A stretch of 64,000 nt of DNA from Takakia lepidozioides. Its lineage: Eukaryota; Streptophyta; Takakiopsida; Takakiales; Takakiaceae. The notes below the pieces were generated by a model, which had not been told where the DNA came from, did not search any database, and worked only from the letters and a program-made list of their open reading frames with translations. The position numbers and the translations under genes were made by a program. Position 1 is the first letter of the stretch, and each line of letters opens with the position of its first letter. The stretch covers positions 94,904,756-94,968,755 of the forward strand of contig CM060731.1 in the NCBI GenBank assembly GCA_030704615.1, written 5' to 3'. Below, in pieces: positions 1 through 11,432 of this stretch.

Positions 1-344
1 TGACGGCCAGGTGCCGGCCTCTCCCCCCGAGCCGACTGCATCCGAACGGCCCCGGATGGAAATTCGGCGCCGTTTTTCCATCCGGGGAGGTTTTTATGTC
101 GGCCAGTTTTCGGCCTAACCCCCCGACACAACTTCATTTGGGGGGGCCCGGATGGAAATTCGGCGCTGAATTTCCATCCAGGGGATATTCTCTGTCGGAC
201 AGGTGCCGGCCTCTCCGCCCGAGTCGACTTCATCCGGGCGGCCCCTGTTGGATATTCGGTGCCGAATTTCCATCCGGGGGTTGTAATGTGACGGCCCGGT
301 GCCGGCTTCTCCCCTTCAGCCGACATCATCCGGGCCGCTCCCCA
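1..344. repeat. Tandem ~96-bp repeat with GGCGCC-centred palindromes (family A)
   Basis: About three and a half units start near 1, 99, 195 and 290. Each holds a GACGGCCAGGTGCCGGCC-like block, a C-rich block, and a palindrome with arms GGAAATTCGG / CCGAATTTCC followed by ATCCGGGG. The repeat continues off the left edge. A partial copy of the palindrome plus CATCCGGGGG tail recurs at 18374-18408. Confidence 0.8.
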
Positions 345-535
345 CTTTCTGACTGCATACCGTTGGCAGTTATTGCGCAAAGACCAAGAGCCGCATTCCG
401 GAGACAAGGTTCATTAACACTGTGATTGTGGATTTTTGAGATAGTTGGCTCCCTGGATTTGGATCAGGCTTCGTCGCTCGGACAAATCGGCACCGCATTC
501 CTTCCCATCGGTGCATCCCCCTTCTACCAGGGAGC

Positions 536-2662
536 TTGCCCGCACGCCATCCTGGCAGTCTTGTGTGCACATCTCCCATGGCGGAAAACCCGAATGCTAC
601 AGTGTACTGCCCTCCTCATGAGCATAGAGCTTCATTTCGGTGCAGAGGCGACATCTGCCGTGTGATGGAGAAATATCCGTGCGTTCGATACCACCTGAAA
701 CCAGGGTCGGTTTTTTTGGAGGAGGAAAGGAAGGACTCAAACGGCGTTGTTGTCGAGAGTATTGTTGTGCTCCACGATGATTTCGGCGATAGCAGGGAAT
801 GGCGAGTTCCACCATCGGACAACGTCATATATAGGGCTGTTGGGGACTTCATTTGCCCGCCAAATGTACCTTCTATCCTGGCGCCTTCCACGAAACAATC
901 CGCGAATCAGAGAGTGGGTACCTCAAAGAGAGAAGTCCGCAACGAAGTAAATCCAGAGCCGAACCCATCAATGAAGACGAGCGAGAACCGGGTTGTTCAC
1001 AACCTGTCCGACTCCGACGAGGTCATGGAAGTTCCGAGATCGTCCTGGAGATCAGGCAAGTCCTCAATGGACGTCAATGGACGAGGGAGTCATATTCCCA
1101 GCACGAGCACCGCAGTTCGATCCATTCTTGAAATTCTGCAAGGGCTTCACATGGAGGGACACCGCTCGGAGCTGGCCGGGCTGGACTACAGCAAGTTCGC
1201 AATTAAATCGGTTACATGCCTTCCCGCAGACGTCGACGGTAATATCTTCTTTGAGGACTACTCGAGGGCGTCCGGAATGTTGACAGATATGGATAGAAAA
1301 CATGACGGTCATCCTTGGTGCATCACCAAAACCACCAGCATGAAGATGCTCGATGGTGTGCGGGTGCGCTACGTTGTTTGTGCGGGCGCGTTGCGGTGTT
1401 TCTCCCCAACTTGCTTCCACTTTAAATCCAGAGGTCACAGGAACGAGACCGATTGGACAGGCACAGCTCATTAACCATTTCGAGCTCAGGAGAAGGTTCC
1501 GAACTCCACATTTAAGTGTGCGCATTGCAAAGAACCACCACACTGCATGTCTGTTTGTAATGTCAAGCAGCTCTATGTGTTGCACCGTTTCCCTGACCTC
1601 ACCCGAGCTTGCATACACGTTGGTTCCCATTGTCACCAATTGGCGAGGGGGAACTCGCGGGAGGCTGCCCACGAGGCAGAGCAGCTCGTTCAGGAGGAGG
1701 TTAAGTTGAGACCGAGTGCCAAACCCAAACAGATACAGCTCCAAGCCGCCCATAAGATGGCATTGGCCAGAATTATGTCGGAAGACGGCTCCGATAGAGT
1801 TCCTCTCGATGATAAGGAAATGGAGGCATTGCTGGAGTCGGTGTCCCACGTCTGTTCACCGAATGTCCGAAACCACATTGTCTCATGCGAACAGAAAATT
1901 GGGCGTGCCTCGGATATGCACTCCATTCTGGAGGTGAAGCGACGATGTGGATATGACTACATTCATGGAAGTAGGTTTCCAGGACAAGAGACTGATGCAG
2001 ATCGTTGTTTCGTATTCAAAATGTCCACGTGTGGACCTGGCAGCAGCGTCGAACTGGTCGACAGGATGACGAGTGGGGACTTGTCAAACAGTTGGGTCAT
2101 GTTCGACCATATCAAACGAATTACAAATCACCAGTGGGTGACAATGGGTGCACATGTCTACGACACCCACTGCAGGATGCTAATGACAATTGTTATTTGT
2201 GAGATGAAAGGAGAGGACACACAATCGGAGATGCTTCTTTGGCAGGGAACAAACGAACAGATGGCCAAGGCGGGATTGCCCCCTCCCAATTTCCGTGATT
2301 TCATGGCGGACAACGCACAAGCAAATTGGGCTGCCATCCGAAGGGTGTACGGGCAAGACCCCAATGTTCCCATGGAAGGCAAGGAGAGATCTTGTGGGTT
2401 CCATTTTCTGTAGAGCCTTTCGCAGTACACAACCAGGCTCGTGGCGCTAGATTTCAGAGAGGAGCACCGTTCCATGTGTCTTGCGTGGAAGCGCGCTCCC
2501 ACCTTGGATGATGCAGAGACACAGTTTGCATGTATACGGGCTTGGTGGACATCGTCAGGTGCTGTAAGGAAATCAGACGAGGGAGCAATGGTCAGTTGGC
2601 TAGCATGGTGGCATTATCGTTTCCTCCAGTTCGGCGACTATATGACAATCAGATGCGGGTAA
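536..2662 (+). pseudogene. MULE-like transposase gene with two in-frame stops
   Basis: One reading frame stays conserved from 536 (a likelier start is the ATG at 578) to the TAA at 2660, about 700 codons. It is interrupted only by TAA at 1472-1474 and TAG at 2411-2413. The N-terminal part ends in a Cys-rich segment (CAGALRCFSPTC, then CAHC...HC) like the zinc-binding region before MULE transposase domains. The central part has a motif with Asp in FMADNAQANW and ends RSCGFHF, resembling the second catalytic block and the following Cys/His of plant MULE transposases. The C-terminal part (RAWWTSSGA, WLAWWHYRF) continues in the same frame after the second stop. Family assignment is from motif memory. 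No terminal inverted repeats were identified. The frame is too well kept for chance, so I read it as a recently inactivated transposase. Confidence 0.55.
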
Positions 2663-3823
2663 CATGTTGCTACCTAGTTTTGATTATAGTTTAGGCATGT
2701 AAATAGTAGTAGTGATGAAGGAAGGGGCGGAAAAGACTGGCAGTGTGGTGATTCGTAATGCTGATCGTGGAAATTAGGGCCTGTTGAGTTGTTGAAGATT
2801 TATGACGAGCTGCTGAGGCGGTAGTGAAAGATTTTAGCACCATAGAGTAATGTATGATGTCTTTCTTGGTACGCCAGAATGGCAGTGACAACGGCAGATG
2901 AAATCGAGCTGGCAACAGCAGCGGGGAAGGGGGATGAACCGACAGATAGACATCCACCGCTTAAGGGAGGATATAAGAACAGCTAAGTGCGATGATTATG
3001 GGCTTCTTTCACTTAGGAATGGTTGTTGTTGCTTTGACTTAGGAGCTCTCAAGCAAGACTGATGTATACGCTGTAGTTTCTTCTATTGCCTGAAGAAGGA
3101 TATTATCTCTGTTAAAGGCCAAAGGGTCTAGTGGGATCCATCAGTTCCACCCAACTAGAATCAGAAAATAAGGTAAGGTGTACAGACACTGACTGAAGAT
3201 TTGGCGCTGTTGAAGCAGCAGATTTGATCAAAATGGTGATGATTAAAGTTCATGCTGCTATAGCTACAGATTCCAGGGAAAGTGGACTGTCTACTCCAAT
3301 CCACCAGACTGGGCACCAAGAGAATAAGACTTCAATGTTCCCAGGCCTTTGTTGGATGCTGTTGTAGGTTAGATATATCTTCTGTTGGCTGGAATTCACA
3401 TCAAGTTGAGACTCTGGATCTTTGCAGTGGAAAATCTATATGGGGTGCACTTCTCTTGGGGGGGGGGGGCTTGGAGCATATTCTTGGTTCTTTGTAGAAG
3501 ACAGATTTCACTTGTGTGGGCTCCTCACTGTGTTCCACAGGTTTTCAAGATCTGTCTGTTTTTCTATTCAGATGGAGAAGGTCACAAGTCCCCACTATGC
3601 TAGGCCAAGGGTGACAAAAGTTGCAGACACCACTTCAACACCCCCCGCAAGTTACAGAGGTGCTACGCAGTCTGGGGCCCAAATGTGCTTTGCCCCAATT
3701 GGTTGAACATGTGAAGAGCAGCCAGATGGGTGTGCACAAGAGCACAAGCCAGATATGTGAAGAGCAGTCAGAGGAGTGTGCACAGGAGACCACCACCAGA
3801 TCAACCCGGATCAATGTTCTATT
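2663..3823. other. No recognisable gene
   Basis: AT-balanced sequence with only short unconvincing ORFs and one G10 run near 3460. Nothing recognised. Confidence 0.5.
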
Positions 3824-3953
3824 CCAAGGTAAGTCTTACTACCGACGTCAGCCCCTGACAGAGGTAGGTTCTGTTCCTTTGTGTTCTGCTCAAACTGGGT
3901 GCGGGGTCAAATATGGCCACAAGGCTACGACAAACAACGTCTTATGAGTACAT
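3824..3953 (+). repeat. Dispersed repeat, long copy 1
   Basis: Ends with the core GGCTACgACAAACAACGTC followed by TTATGAGTACATC. Upstream it shares a further ~90 bp with 5296-5411, including a GTGCGGGGTCAAATATGGCC stretch that resembles a weak Pol III box B. Confidence 0.6.
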
Positions 3954-4199
3954 CCACTCTGCCAAAGCTCAACGTTACGCAAGGTGATCAAAGCCTGCAT
4001 GCAAAGAAGCGGACCCATTACTGCAGAATTGCAGGAGCATTTAAATTATCCTAGACAACAGACAAGTCGTATGGAAAAGGCAGGCTTGCTGGCCCAACTT
4101 CTGTGGGCTGACTAACCAAAGGAAACAATTTGAAGTGGGACAAGTTCTGCATTTCCTCCTAGCAGAGGCTGTCTTGAGGGCACACATCTTACCATACCC

Positions 4200-5215
4200 C
4201 ACTTATAGTGGACATTCGGCAGTGAAGAGGATCATTGTGCTCCCTTCCTACGCATATCTTGGTGTTGAGTTTTCCTCCTGTTGTAACTGGGATGTGCATG
4301 TATAAAAACTAGTTCAAACAGCTCGACACAAAGCTTTGGGTCTCACTCAATTTTTCCACTGCAGAGGGATTAATACTGAAGTTCAAAGGACCATGCTTTG
4401 TAAAATTATTAGGCCTACCTTGGAGTATGCATCTGCCGTGTGGGTTGGCAACCCCAACCATGCTAAAACTTTAGACCTCATTCAGCTTTCAGTTCTCAAA
4501 GAGAGTATGTCAGCATACTCTGATAACATGGCTATTTAGGGCAAGATTGGCGTACTCGACATGTTGAAGGTCACATGGTAGGGTCAGTTGAATTGCATGC
4601 CTAATTCCAGATACTAAGATGGGACACATCAATGATTTTAAGATTATGAAATGCAAGGCTCTAGCATATTTCGAAAACCACTTGGAGGAGATTTTTAAGT
4701 ACTTGAATATTAGGCAGGAAGAACTGACCCTGCTAGAGGAAGCTGAAGTGGAGGCTGAAGTGGCTAAGGCCATGTCAGAAGCAGGAAGAATGTTCGAATA
4801 AAACAAAGTTAGACACAAAAGACAATGGAGCCCATAAGAATGGGGAATCGATGGCGAGAATGCAAGCACTGCGGCAAGTTAGCATTTCGACAATATACTC
4901 TGAACTTGTTGCCAGTTTGGGAGGACCTTAAGGATGATCTGAAGGGCCCACATACCCTCGGCACTAGACTGAACTGTAAACTCAGAATGGGGAGTCTACC
5001 TCTGAATAATAGACAGATGCAGAGAGGAAATTTAGACTTGTCAATGCCCGATGTGCGGAAATATTCATTTTCTGATACAATGTGTGGGTTATTCTCATCA
5101 GAGAGCGACCCTCGTCAGGACCATCAAGAACATATTCCCTGCAGTCTGTTCACCAACTTTCAAAATCTCGAGTCTGAGTCTAAAGCGCTGGGCCTGTTGG
5201 GGTCTAATTGCTAGG
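4200..5215 (+). pseudogene. Degenerate LINE, RT C-terminus and zinc ribbon
   Basis: The frame at 4336-4539 carries RGINTEVQRTMLCKIIRPTLEYA, then a VW and a hydrophobic IQLSVLK. This is the usual thumb/C-terminal part of non-LTR reverse transcriptases (conserved LEYA..VW). At 4960-5080 a second frame gives LRMGSLPLNNRQMQRG followed by a cysteine ribbon CQCPMCGNIHFLIQC, typical of plant LINE C-termini. The same ribbon appears at the right edge of the window. Several stops and frameshifts separate the pieces and the RT catalytic core is absent. A 60-codon ORF at 4619-4801 lies between the two parts and may be linker sequence of the same element. Confidence 0.55.
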
Positions 5216-5295
5216 CAGCTCACACCCTGCAGATTGATGCTTGTGTGAAGGGCTTTCCAGAGGAAATCTGGAAAGCTTGAACCAATTGTTTATAC

Positions 5296-5411
5296 CAAGG
5301 CAAGTTCCACTACTGGATTGATCCCCTCAGAAAGGTAGTGTCGATTCTGCCCAAACCAGGTGTGGGGTCTATGGCCACAAGGCTACAGCAAACAATGTCT
5401 CATGAGTACAT
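5296..5411 (+). repeat. Dispersed repeat, long copy 2
   Basis: Homologous to 3824-3953: CCAAGGCAAGT...GGTGTGGGGTCTATGGCC, ending with the GGCTACAGCAAACAATGTC and CATGAGTACATT core. It lies just after the LINE relic. Confidence 0.6.
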
Positions 5412-5992
5412 TCTCCTCCCCAACCCTCGGTGAATTTAGCACAAGTTTCTTTCCAGTTGTTAGAGATTGTATCCAGCCTCACAATCACTTGCTACTGGAG
5501 TGACAACTAGGCAATCTTGCTTTCACCCCTTACACTATATAACACTTGGGCGTGGATTGACTCCAAAGAAAATAGGTAGCTGTAGGACATGTAGAACTCC
5601 TGAAATCCTACAATTGGTACAAGCTTCTCTCTTCCTCCCAACAGATAGGTTTTGGACTATGTGTACTTTGCAATTTAAAATTATATGTTGTGCCCAACAT
5701 ATAGCAAATCAGACCATAATGCCAATTCATCTGTCTCCCACCCTACTCAAAAGTGGACTTGCATTAGCTACCCTCGAACTCCAAAGCCAGAAGGCCTGTT
5801 AAGATGGTTGTCTACAAGTGCTGATGTTGGACTAGAGTAGCAGGTCATGAAATCTTGTTTTGTCAAAGTGGATGTCCTTGCTCTAGTGACTTGCCTCAAA
5901 TTTTTGTCCATTGTATTCATGGTTCAAGATTAAATTTTGGCAACACAACAGTTATTATCTGCTAATCACTGACATTTGCCATGTATTCGCAG

Positions 5993-6050
5993 GTATTAGA
6001 ATGATCCAGCAGTTCTGGCCAAGCTAGGGCAAGCCATGGGCGTGGGCATT
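5993..6050 (+). pseudogene. AKR2-like exon fragment (NDPAVLAKLGQAMG)
   Basis: After an AG acceptor at 5991-5992 the frame reads Y-stop-NDPAVLAKLGQAMGVG. This matches the segment after the STI1 region of plant ankyrin-repeat protein AKR2 (usual form YWND..VLAKLGQAMG), a cytosolic chaperone for chloroplast outer-membrane proteins. The conserved Trp codon TGG is TAG at 5997-5999. In intact AKR2 this segment follows the STI1 domain. Here it precedes it (see 6358-6566), so the order is scrambled or two copies are juxtaposed. Confidence 0.55.
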
Positions 6051-6279
6051 AAAATAGTCCAAATTAGTAATGAGCAAGGGAAAATGAAATAAGAAGATGA
6101 ATAAGATTAGTCCATCATCAATAGTCCTTCCAATGTAAGTTTGCTAGCATTATGGACAACAAGCAGAGTCAAGAATTGAAGAGCTTGAAAGAACTTGAGT
6201 TATACCATCCTGGCTCTCTTCTTTCTTTTTCTCTCTTCTCTTTCTCGCTCTCTCTCTTGTACCATCTTGCTATCTTGGA

Positions 6280-6310
6280 GGCTACTGCAAGCAAGGTCTT
6301 ATGAGTACAT
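6280..6310 (+). repeat. Dispersed repeat, short copy 3
   Basis: Copy of the GGCTAC...CTTATGAGTACAT core, directly after a CT-rich tract (6205-6258). Confidence 0.5.
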
Positions 6311-6357
6311 ACTCTTGTACCATGGATCTCTGCAATGATTGTGCATTTGTCCTTCAG

Positions 6358-6566
6358 GATCCAAGCATAAAGGACATGGCAGAGAAGATAGCCAAGGACC
6401 CTGTCTTCAACCAGATGGCACAGCGCTGCAACAGAGTGTGGAGAACGTGGGACAAGACGACATTCCACAGTTGGATACGAACCAGTACATCAATGCTATG
6501 CAGCAAGTCATGCAGAACCCGGAATTTATAACCATGGCTGAACGCCTTGGTAATGCCCTCATGCAG
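6358..6566 (+). pseudogene. AKR2-like STI1-domain exon, frameshifted
   Basis: The exon is bounded by a TTCAG acceptor (ending 6357) and a CAG|GTGCTC donor (6566/6567). The first frame reads [20 protein letters not shown]. After a one-base shift near 6420 the next frame continues [20 protein letters not shown], then [20 protein letters not shown]. This is the Sti1-like repeat found between the N-terminus and the ankyrin repeats of plant AKR2 (known to bind plastid outer-membrane client proteins). The frameshift lies in the middle of the exon, so this copy is probably dead. No ankyrin-repeat exon was found downstream. Confidence 0.65.
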
Positions 6567-6632
6567 GTGCTCTCTCCTCACTTGCTGAAACACACATACC
6601 ACTTTTCAGTCCGAAGTTTTTGTCCCCAGTGA

Positions 6633-7252
6633 AGTTGACATAAGTTAAACCCAGTTTTCGACCTGTATGCGGTGTGATGTGAGCATCTGTGATCATCAGC
6701 AGCAGAAGTATATAAACCTATTGACCACAATCAGCAGACCAGTCAGCAGACAGTGTCTGGGGACTATGACTGAATCAGAGAGCAAAAGAGAAAAATGATT
6801 CTTAGTCAAGACAAGCAGGCATACGTGAAGCAGTATTCCTTGTCACATATGATGCAGTCCTTGACCACCCCTCCCATCCTCAGATTCTGCCTCTCTTACC
6901 AAGCACATCCAGGAAGTGTTCACATGTTGTGCATCTTGCATGTGGCTACTGTTTTCCCCCAAAATATCTCCAAGAGTAGCTCTCTCTTTCTTGGCTCCCC
7001 CATGAAGCAACCGAGATCCTAACCTTCCTTTCCTTCAACCTCTTTGATGTCGTTTTGTCTGGCCCATGTAGAGACTGTTTGCAGATGGGTTAGCAGCACC
7101 TACTGATTGAGACAACCAGATGGTGGTACCACTGGAAGGGATTGTCCAATAAACACTACTTATTTGTTCTTTCAAACTTCAGAGTCCCCTTGATTTTCAG
7201 ATTTGGGCCACAAAAGAATCCATGAAATGTCAAAAAAAAAGCACTAACCTTA
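6633..7252. other. No recognisable gene
   Basis: Non-coding sequence between the AKR2-like exon and the Harbinger transposase. Nothing recognised. Confidence 0.5.
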
Positions 7253-8192
7253 TCATGCGTGTAAAATGTGACGACAAACAATCTCTCGTAGCTCAGCACC
7301 TACACTCAGGCCCCTGTCGACAACCGGCTCTTCATCATGAGCTAGATGATCTCGCTCCCTGATTGCTTCAAGCGCATCCATCTCGTTGAATACATCATCA
7401 AAGTCCACTTCCTTGAAGTCCACAAGTATGTTGTAAAGGATGCAACATGCATGGATCACCTGTGGTAGAAATGTAATATCAAGGCCGCTTCTCCAACCCA
7501 CTTCCTTGAAGATACGTTTGAGCCGTCCAAATGCAATCTCACTATAAATCCTCGCTTTTGACAACTGATGGTTGAACACGGTCTTGGCTCTAGAGAGTGC
7601 CGGAGCATTGGCAGCTCTTTTGTAGCTAGCTATCAGCCAAGGAAGGCAGGGATATATGGCATCCCCGAGAAGGATAGGTGGGATAGTCTGGCCATTGTCC
7701 AAAATAACGCTTTCTCCCCGCAATATAGTTCCTTGAGAAGCCGGTAAGAAGAGTGGGGAGTTGCGCAACACTCTCGAGTCATTAATACTTCCCGGCTCCC
7801 CAACATAAATATCTACAAATTTTGCATCAGGATTGACAACGCCCTGCAACACCATTGAGTAGTATCCAAGTCTATTGCGATAGTCGAGTTTGATATTGTT
7901 TGCAGGGGCTTGAATCCTGATTTGCGTACAATCGATCACCCACTACATTTGGAATTCCAGATCTACGTTCATTTTCAAGCATGGATGTCTTTAGGGTATC
8001 ACCAGCCTCCCATCGAAGGTGGTGACCTAACACAAACACAATAGCAGGTACAACTTGACGTAAGAGCTCATATAGTGTCGCTGCACCAATTCCAAATGCT
8101 TCTGTCATTTCAGCGGTAGTTGCTGCCCATATCAATTTGTAGGTTGCTCTCCAAATTCCTGTTTCCCAACACAAAGCCGGTACCAACCCCAT
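7253..8192 (-). pseudogene. PIF/Harbinger (HARBI1-like) transposase, frameshifted
   Basis: Two overlapping minus-strand frames form one protein. Codons 8192 to about 7935 give an N-terminal helical region (MTEAFGIGAATLYELL, then RSGIPNVV). After a one-base shift the frame to 7253 gives the DDE_4 nuclease: IDCTQI, NRLGYYSMVLQGVVNP, VGEPGSINDSRVL, GDAIYPCLPWLI and YSEIAFGRLKRIFK. The DDE residues are read as Asp of IDCTQ, Asp of INDSRV and Glu of SEIAFGRLK. Family proteins cut and paste DNA with 3-bp target duplications and usually pair with a Myb-like protein, which is not visible here. The frameshift (near 7935-7945) could instead be a small intron boundary, but no convincing GT-AG was seen. 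Confidence 0.8.
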
Positions 8193-9000
8193 TTATGTCT
8201 TCTAGTAAAAGAAGCCTGAGACGGTGATTGACCCTTCACTCAGAGCTGCTTGATGGTAAATGCCATCAAATCTAAACTATTAGACATGGATAGAGAAGTG
8301 GCTCATGCTGGACTAATTAACCAACCCTCATATCCCAGCTTATCCAGAACAGTTGGGGTAAGACTGGAATCAGCGTGCTCCAATTGATTTCAAGAGGCAA
8401 TGATCCAAAGATGTAAGGTACACCAAGATCATTGACTCTGATTCTTGAAGCAAGACAGACCTGTCAAACAGGCCAAGTCACGCCAGAGAAGGGAAGAATT
8501 GAACTGGGCCAAAGCCCAGCTCAGATCTTCACAGTAGTTAGATGTACAGCTGGGATTGAAGAACTACCTGAAGTGCTCCCCCACTTAAGCTCATACTAAG
8601 AGTAGCTACTTTTTTTTGTTCGTAAACCCAGCTTGAAAAAGGGGAATCCATTGTCCGGCATGTGGAAGTAATGAAGCTCGAGACCAAGCCAAAACTATGA
8701 CAATCCTTAGGTTTGAGTTCTGAAGGGAATACCTACATCAAATTGTTGCTATGAATTTAGAGCTCACTAAAGCAAATCTGGAGGGGAGAACCGGCTGCGT
8801 ACATCACTCCCACAACGGAAACTAATCTTCCCAACTGTAGTGGCACCCATTCTGCTCACTTCCCTTCCCCGTCGACTATCTAGTATTTGTAATCCATCCA
8901 AACCAACCATCAGGTCTGAAAATGCAAGCATGCACACAGGGAAAAATGGCATGTGTAATGTGTCATCTCTCTTTTTGTCTACCTCCTCTCGTCACCACCA
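8193..9000. other. No recognisable gene
   Basis: Only short ORFs with no recognisable similarity. May hold the 5' end of the Harbinger element. Confidence 0.5.
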
Positions 9001-9033
9001 GGCTACAGAAAACGTCATCTTATGAGTACATCA
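9001..9033 (+). repeat. Dispersed repeat, short copy 4
   Basis: GGCTACAGAAAACGTCATC then TTATGAGTACATC. Fourth copy of the same core within 5.1 kb. Confidence 0.55.
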
Positions 9034-9244
9034 TCATGCCGGACCTCCTGTGGACGTAAAAAATATCTTCCTTTTCGTCTTTCAAGTGCGTGCACTCCAT
9101 TCCTCAGACAGAACCAGTCTTTATGTCCATCATTGAAACTAAATATGTTTCATTTCTGTCATTCTAGGAAACAATCTGTCTCCATGTTGTGAAGGTTGGG
9201 TGCATCTAATCATATTCACAACAGTCACTTGAAGAACCAAGACT

Positions 9245-9496
9245 ATGCATCACATAGACCTTTGCACCAGACCAGACCGTACCTTCACAGACCCTGTGAA
9301 TACAATGCAGTGTCTGGGTTGCAGCGATGTTGTGCCTATGGCATTGGCTCGAAGCTACGTGCATCCCGCAGCGCCCGCACCAGTGGAGAACATGGTTTCA
9401 AGCGACGAAGTGGCCTCTGTCACCCTTCCAGCCCAAGTGGCTCCTCAGCTGGAGCTACCAAAACCTGATCCAGTAGTGCAGCAAAGCCTCCAGTAA
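9245..9496 (+). CDS. Unrecognised 83-aa ORF
   Basis: The ORF has a CLGC motif and a Pro/Val/Gln-rich C-terminus. No family recognised and no support beyond the open frame. It may be part of a spliced gene or chance. Confidence 0.15.
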   Translation: MHHIDLCTRPDRTFTDPVNTMQCLGCSDVVPMALARSYVHPAAPAPVENMVSSDEVASVTLPAQVAPQLELPKPDPVVQQSLQ

Positions 9497-9805
9497 TGTG
9501 CTCCTGGCCCGAATGTGCTCCTGTCTCGTCCTGTCGTCCTCGTTGCTCCTTTGGCTATGGCGTAAAGGTGACAAGATGGCGAGGGAAAATGGCGAGAGGA
9601 AGTCGGGCAGGGGCAGGCGAACGCGTGTTTTAAACTAACATTATGCACTAAAACATGTTAAGCTAAAACTTTGGTGCGGCAGGGATAGTGCTAGTTGGAG
9701 CAGCGGTTACGAAAACGGGCCTGCTAAAGCCGTTAGCAGGTATTCTACGCTAGCAGGTGCGGCGGGGGCCTTATAGGGTTCCGCCAAACTCTGCATTTTC
9801 TCGTC

Positions 9806-10261
9806 TTGCTAGTTACTCAGTTTAGCAGCGGCACTACTTTGCCCGAGTTTCTACATCTAGTCATAGTCGCCGCCATGCTTTCTGCCCAAGCTCTTGGTGT
9901 CTTCACGCGCAAGTCTCACCGTCTTACCGCCTGCCTCCGCAATACCATGTTCTGCTGCTTCATAGCGCTTCTATTAAGCCCTCTCTCAGCGTTTTCCGGC
10001 TGGAGAGTTCGTGACGACCACTGGCCTCCCCCTCCACTCAGTACTCTCAGCAGGGTGATAAAACCCGCTCAACACTACTGGCGCCCTCCCGCTCCTGTTC
10101 GGCACACCTCTCTCTCCCCACAGGCTGCCGTGTTACTTCTGTTTCTCTACCTCTTTCGAATCTCTCGACTAATGGTTCCCTTCTTCTGCGGCTCTTCCTG
10201 GCCCCTATGTCCGTTTGTGGAGGGCTTGGTCACGTCCTTCTTGCGAGTTACTGGAGTCTAA
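9806..10261 (+). CDS. Unrecognised 151-aa hydrophobic ORF
   Basis: The ORF is open for 151 codons with two hydrophobic stretches that could be membrane segments (residues ~36-60, FCCFIALLLSPLSAF, and ~108-135, AVLLLFLYLF). The composition is Pro/Ser/Leu-rich, as expected from C-rich non-coding DNA, so it may not be a gene. A further 72-codon frame follows at 10341-10559. No family recognised. Confidence 0.2.
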   Translation: MLVTQFSSGTTLPEFLHLVIVAAMLSAQALGVFTRKSHRLTACLRNTMFCCFIALLLSPLSAFSGWRVRDDHWPPPPLSTLSRVIKPAQHYWRPPAPVRHTSLSPQAAVLLLFLYLFRISRLMVPFFCGSSWPLCPFVEGLVTSFLRVTGV

Positions 10262-10533
10262 GAAGAGGTTGGAGTGGCTTGCCTGACATACGAGCTCACG
10301 GGTCCTGGGAATCGGCCTCATCACCGTCTTCACCCTCACTTTGACTGCAGCAGCAACTTCCAGCCACCCCAAATTCCTGCCAACTCGCCATGTTCACTAC
10401 GCACCCGGAACCGTCTTCCACTACGATCTGCTAAACTACGAGCCGGTTCTTGTTCTCCCTCATCCAGATGTGACTAGCTCCATAAACTGCGTGCAATGGC
10501 TACCCAGCAGGCTGGCAGGTCGGGCTCTTACGT

Positions 10534-10990
10534 TCACCCAAGAGTGGCACACGTACTGAGAACACAAATGAATGTTATACTGTCGGGCTGCACCCCTTCC
10601 CATTGCATTTGAACATACATCTCAAAAGCTTCCCTACCACAACCAGGCTCCATGAGACCACATCTCGTCGATTCATATTGTTGATTCACAGAACACACGC
10701 TTTCTTCATGCCCTCGCATTTGGCATACACATCAACAAGGGTATTTTCCAGATTTATATATGATGGGATTCCAGCTTTGATGATATCAACGTGGACCTCT
10801 TTGCTCTTTACCAGGGCACCAAGGCTGGCACACGCATTGAGAGCACAACTGAACGTGATCATGTCTGGTCTCACACCTTCCCGCTGCAAATGCTCATTGT
10901 AAAGAAACGTTACAAAGGGTGAGAGGTAGTGCCACTGTACCATAGAGGGGAAGTGGCGTACAACATTGAAGCACCGTACAAGCCTTGTAG
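10534..10990 (-). pseudogene. PPR fragment
   Basis: The minus strand carries two PPR-like stretches in different frames. At 10850-10690: REGVRPDMITFSCALNACAS, then KEVHVDIIKAGIPSYINLEN, then LVDVYAKC. At 10660-10534: MQWEGVQPDSITFICVLSTC. These are the helix-turn-helix consensus of PLS-type PPR proteins (organellar RNA binding and editing). Frame changes and stops show it is a relic. Confidence 0.65.
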
Positions 10991-11432
10991 CCAGCGAATC
11001 GTTGTTGTTCCTATATGTGATCATCATCTTAGGGATATGGAGCCGCATCCCTGCCGCTACAGCTTCTGCATTTCCTTCCATGTGGAGTGCTGGGGTCAAC
11101 CCCTGTACCTCTTTTCTTAGCTTGTAGTTGGGTATCCCGTTGTCAATGTGCCTCATAACGAGCTTCTTCCTGGCTGTGGTAAACAGAGCTTCCGGGGAAG
11201 CAGCATGCATGATGGTCGCGGAAGTGCGAGATTCCCAGACGTAGTCCTCAGTGCGGGCCTTGCAAGCATTGTTCCAAATCCCAGAGTTACCATGCCTGTG
11301 CTGAAGAAGGGGGCGGGTAGGGGGGAGGGCAACCTGGTGGCGGGGGTGCAAAGAGTACGAGGGGGAGTTGCGCGCCCAAGGGTGGCAGAGGGCCCAGTGA
11401 TGGAATTTACAACACACACGTTGTGATGCAGC

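Noticed and set aside
1064-1849. 261-codon minus-strand ORF
   Set aside because: Antisense of the MULE-like transposase frame, which has recognisable motifs on the plus strand.
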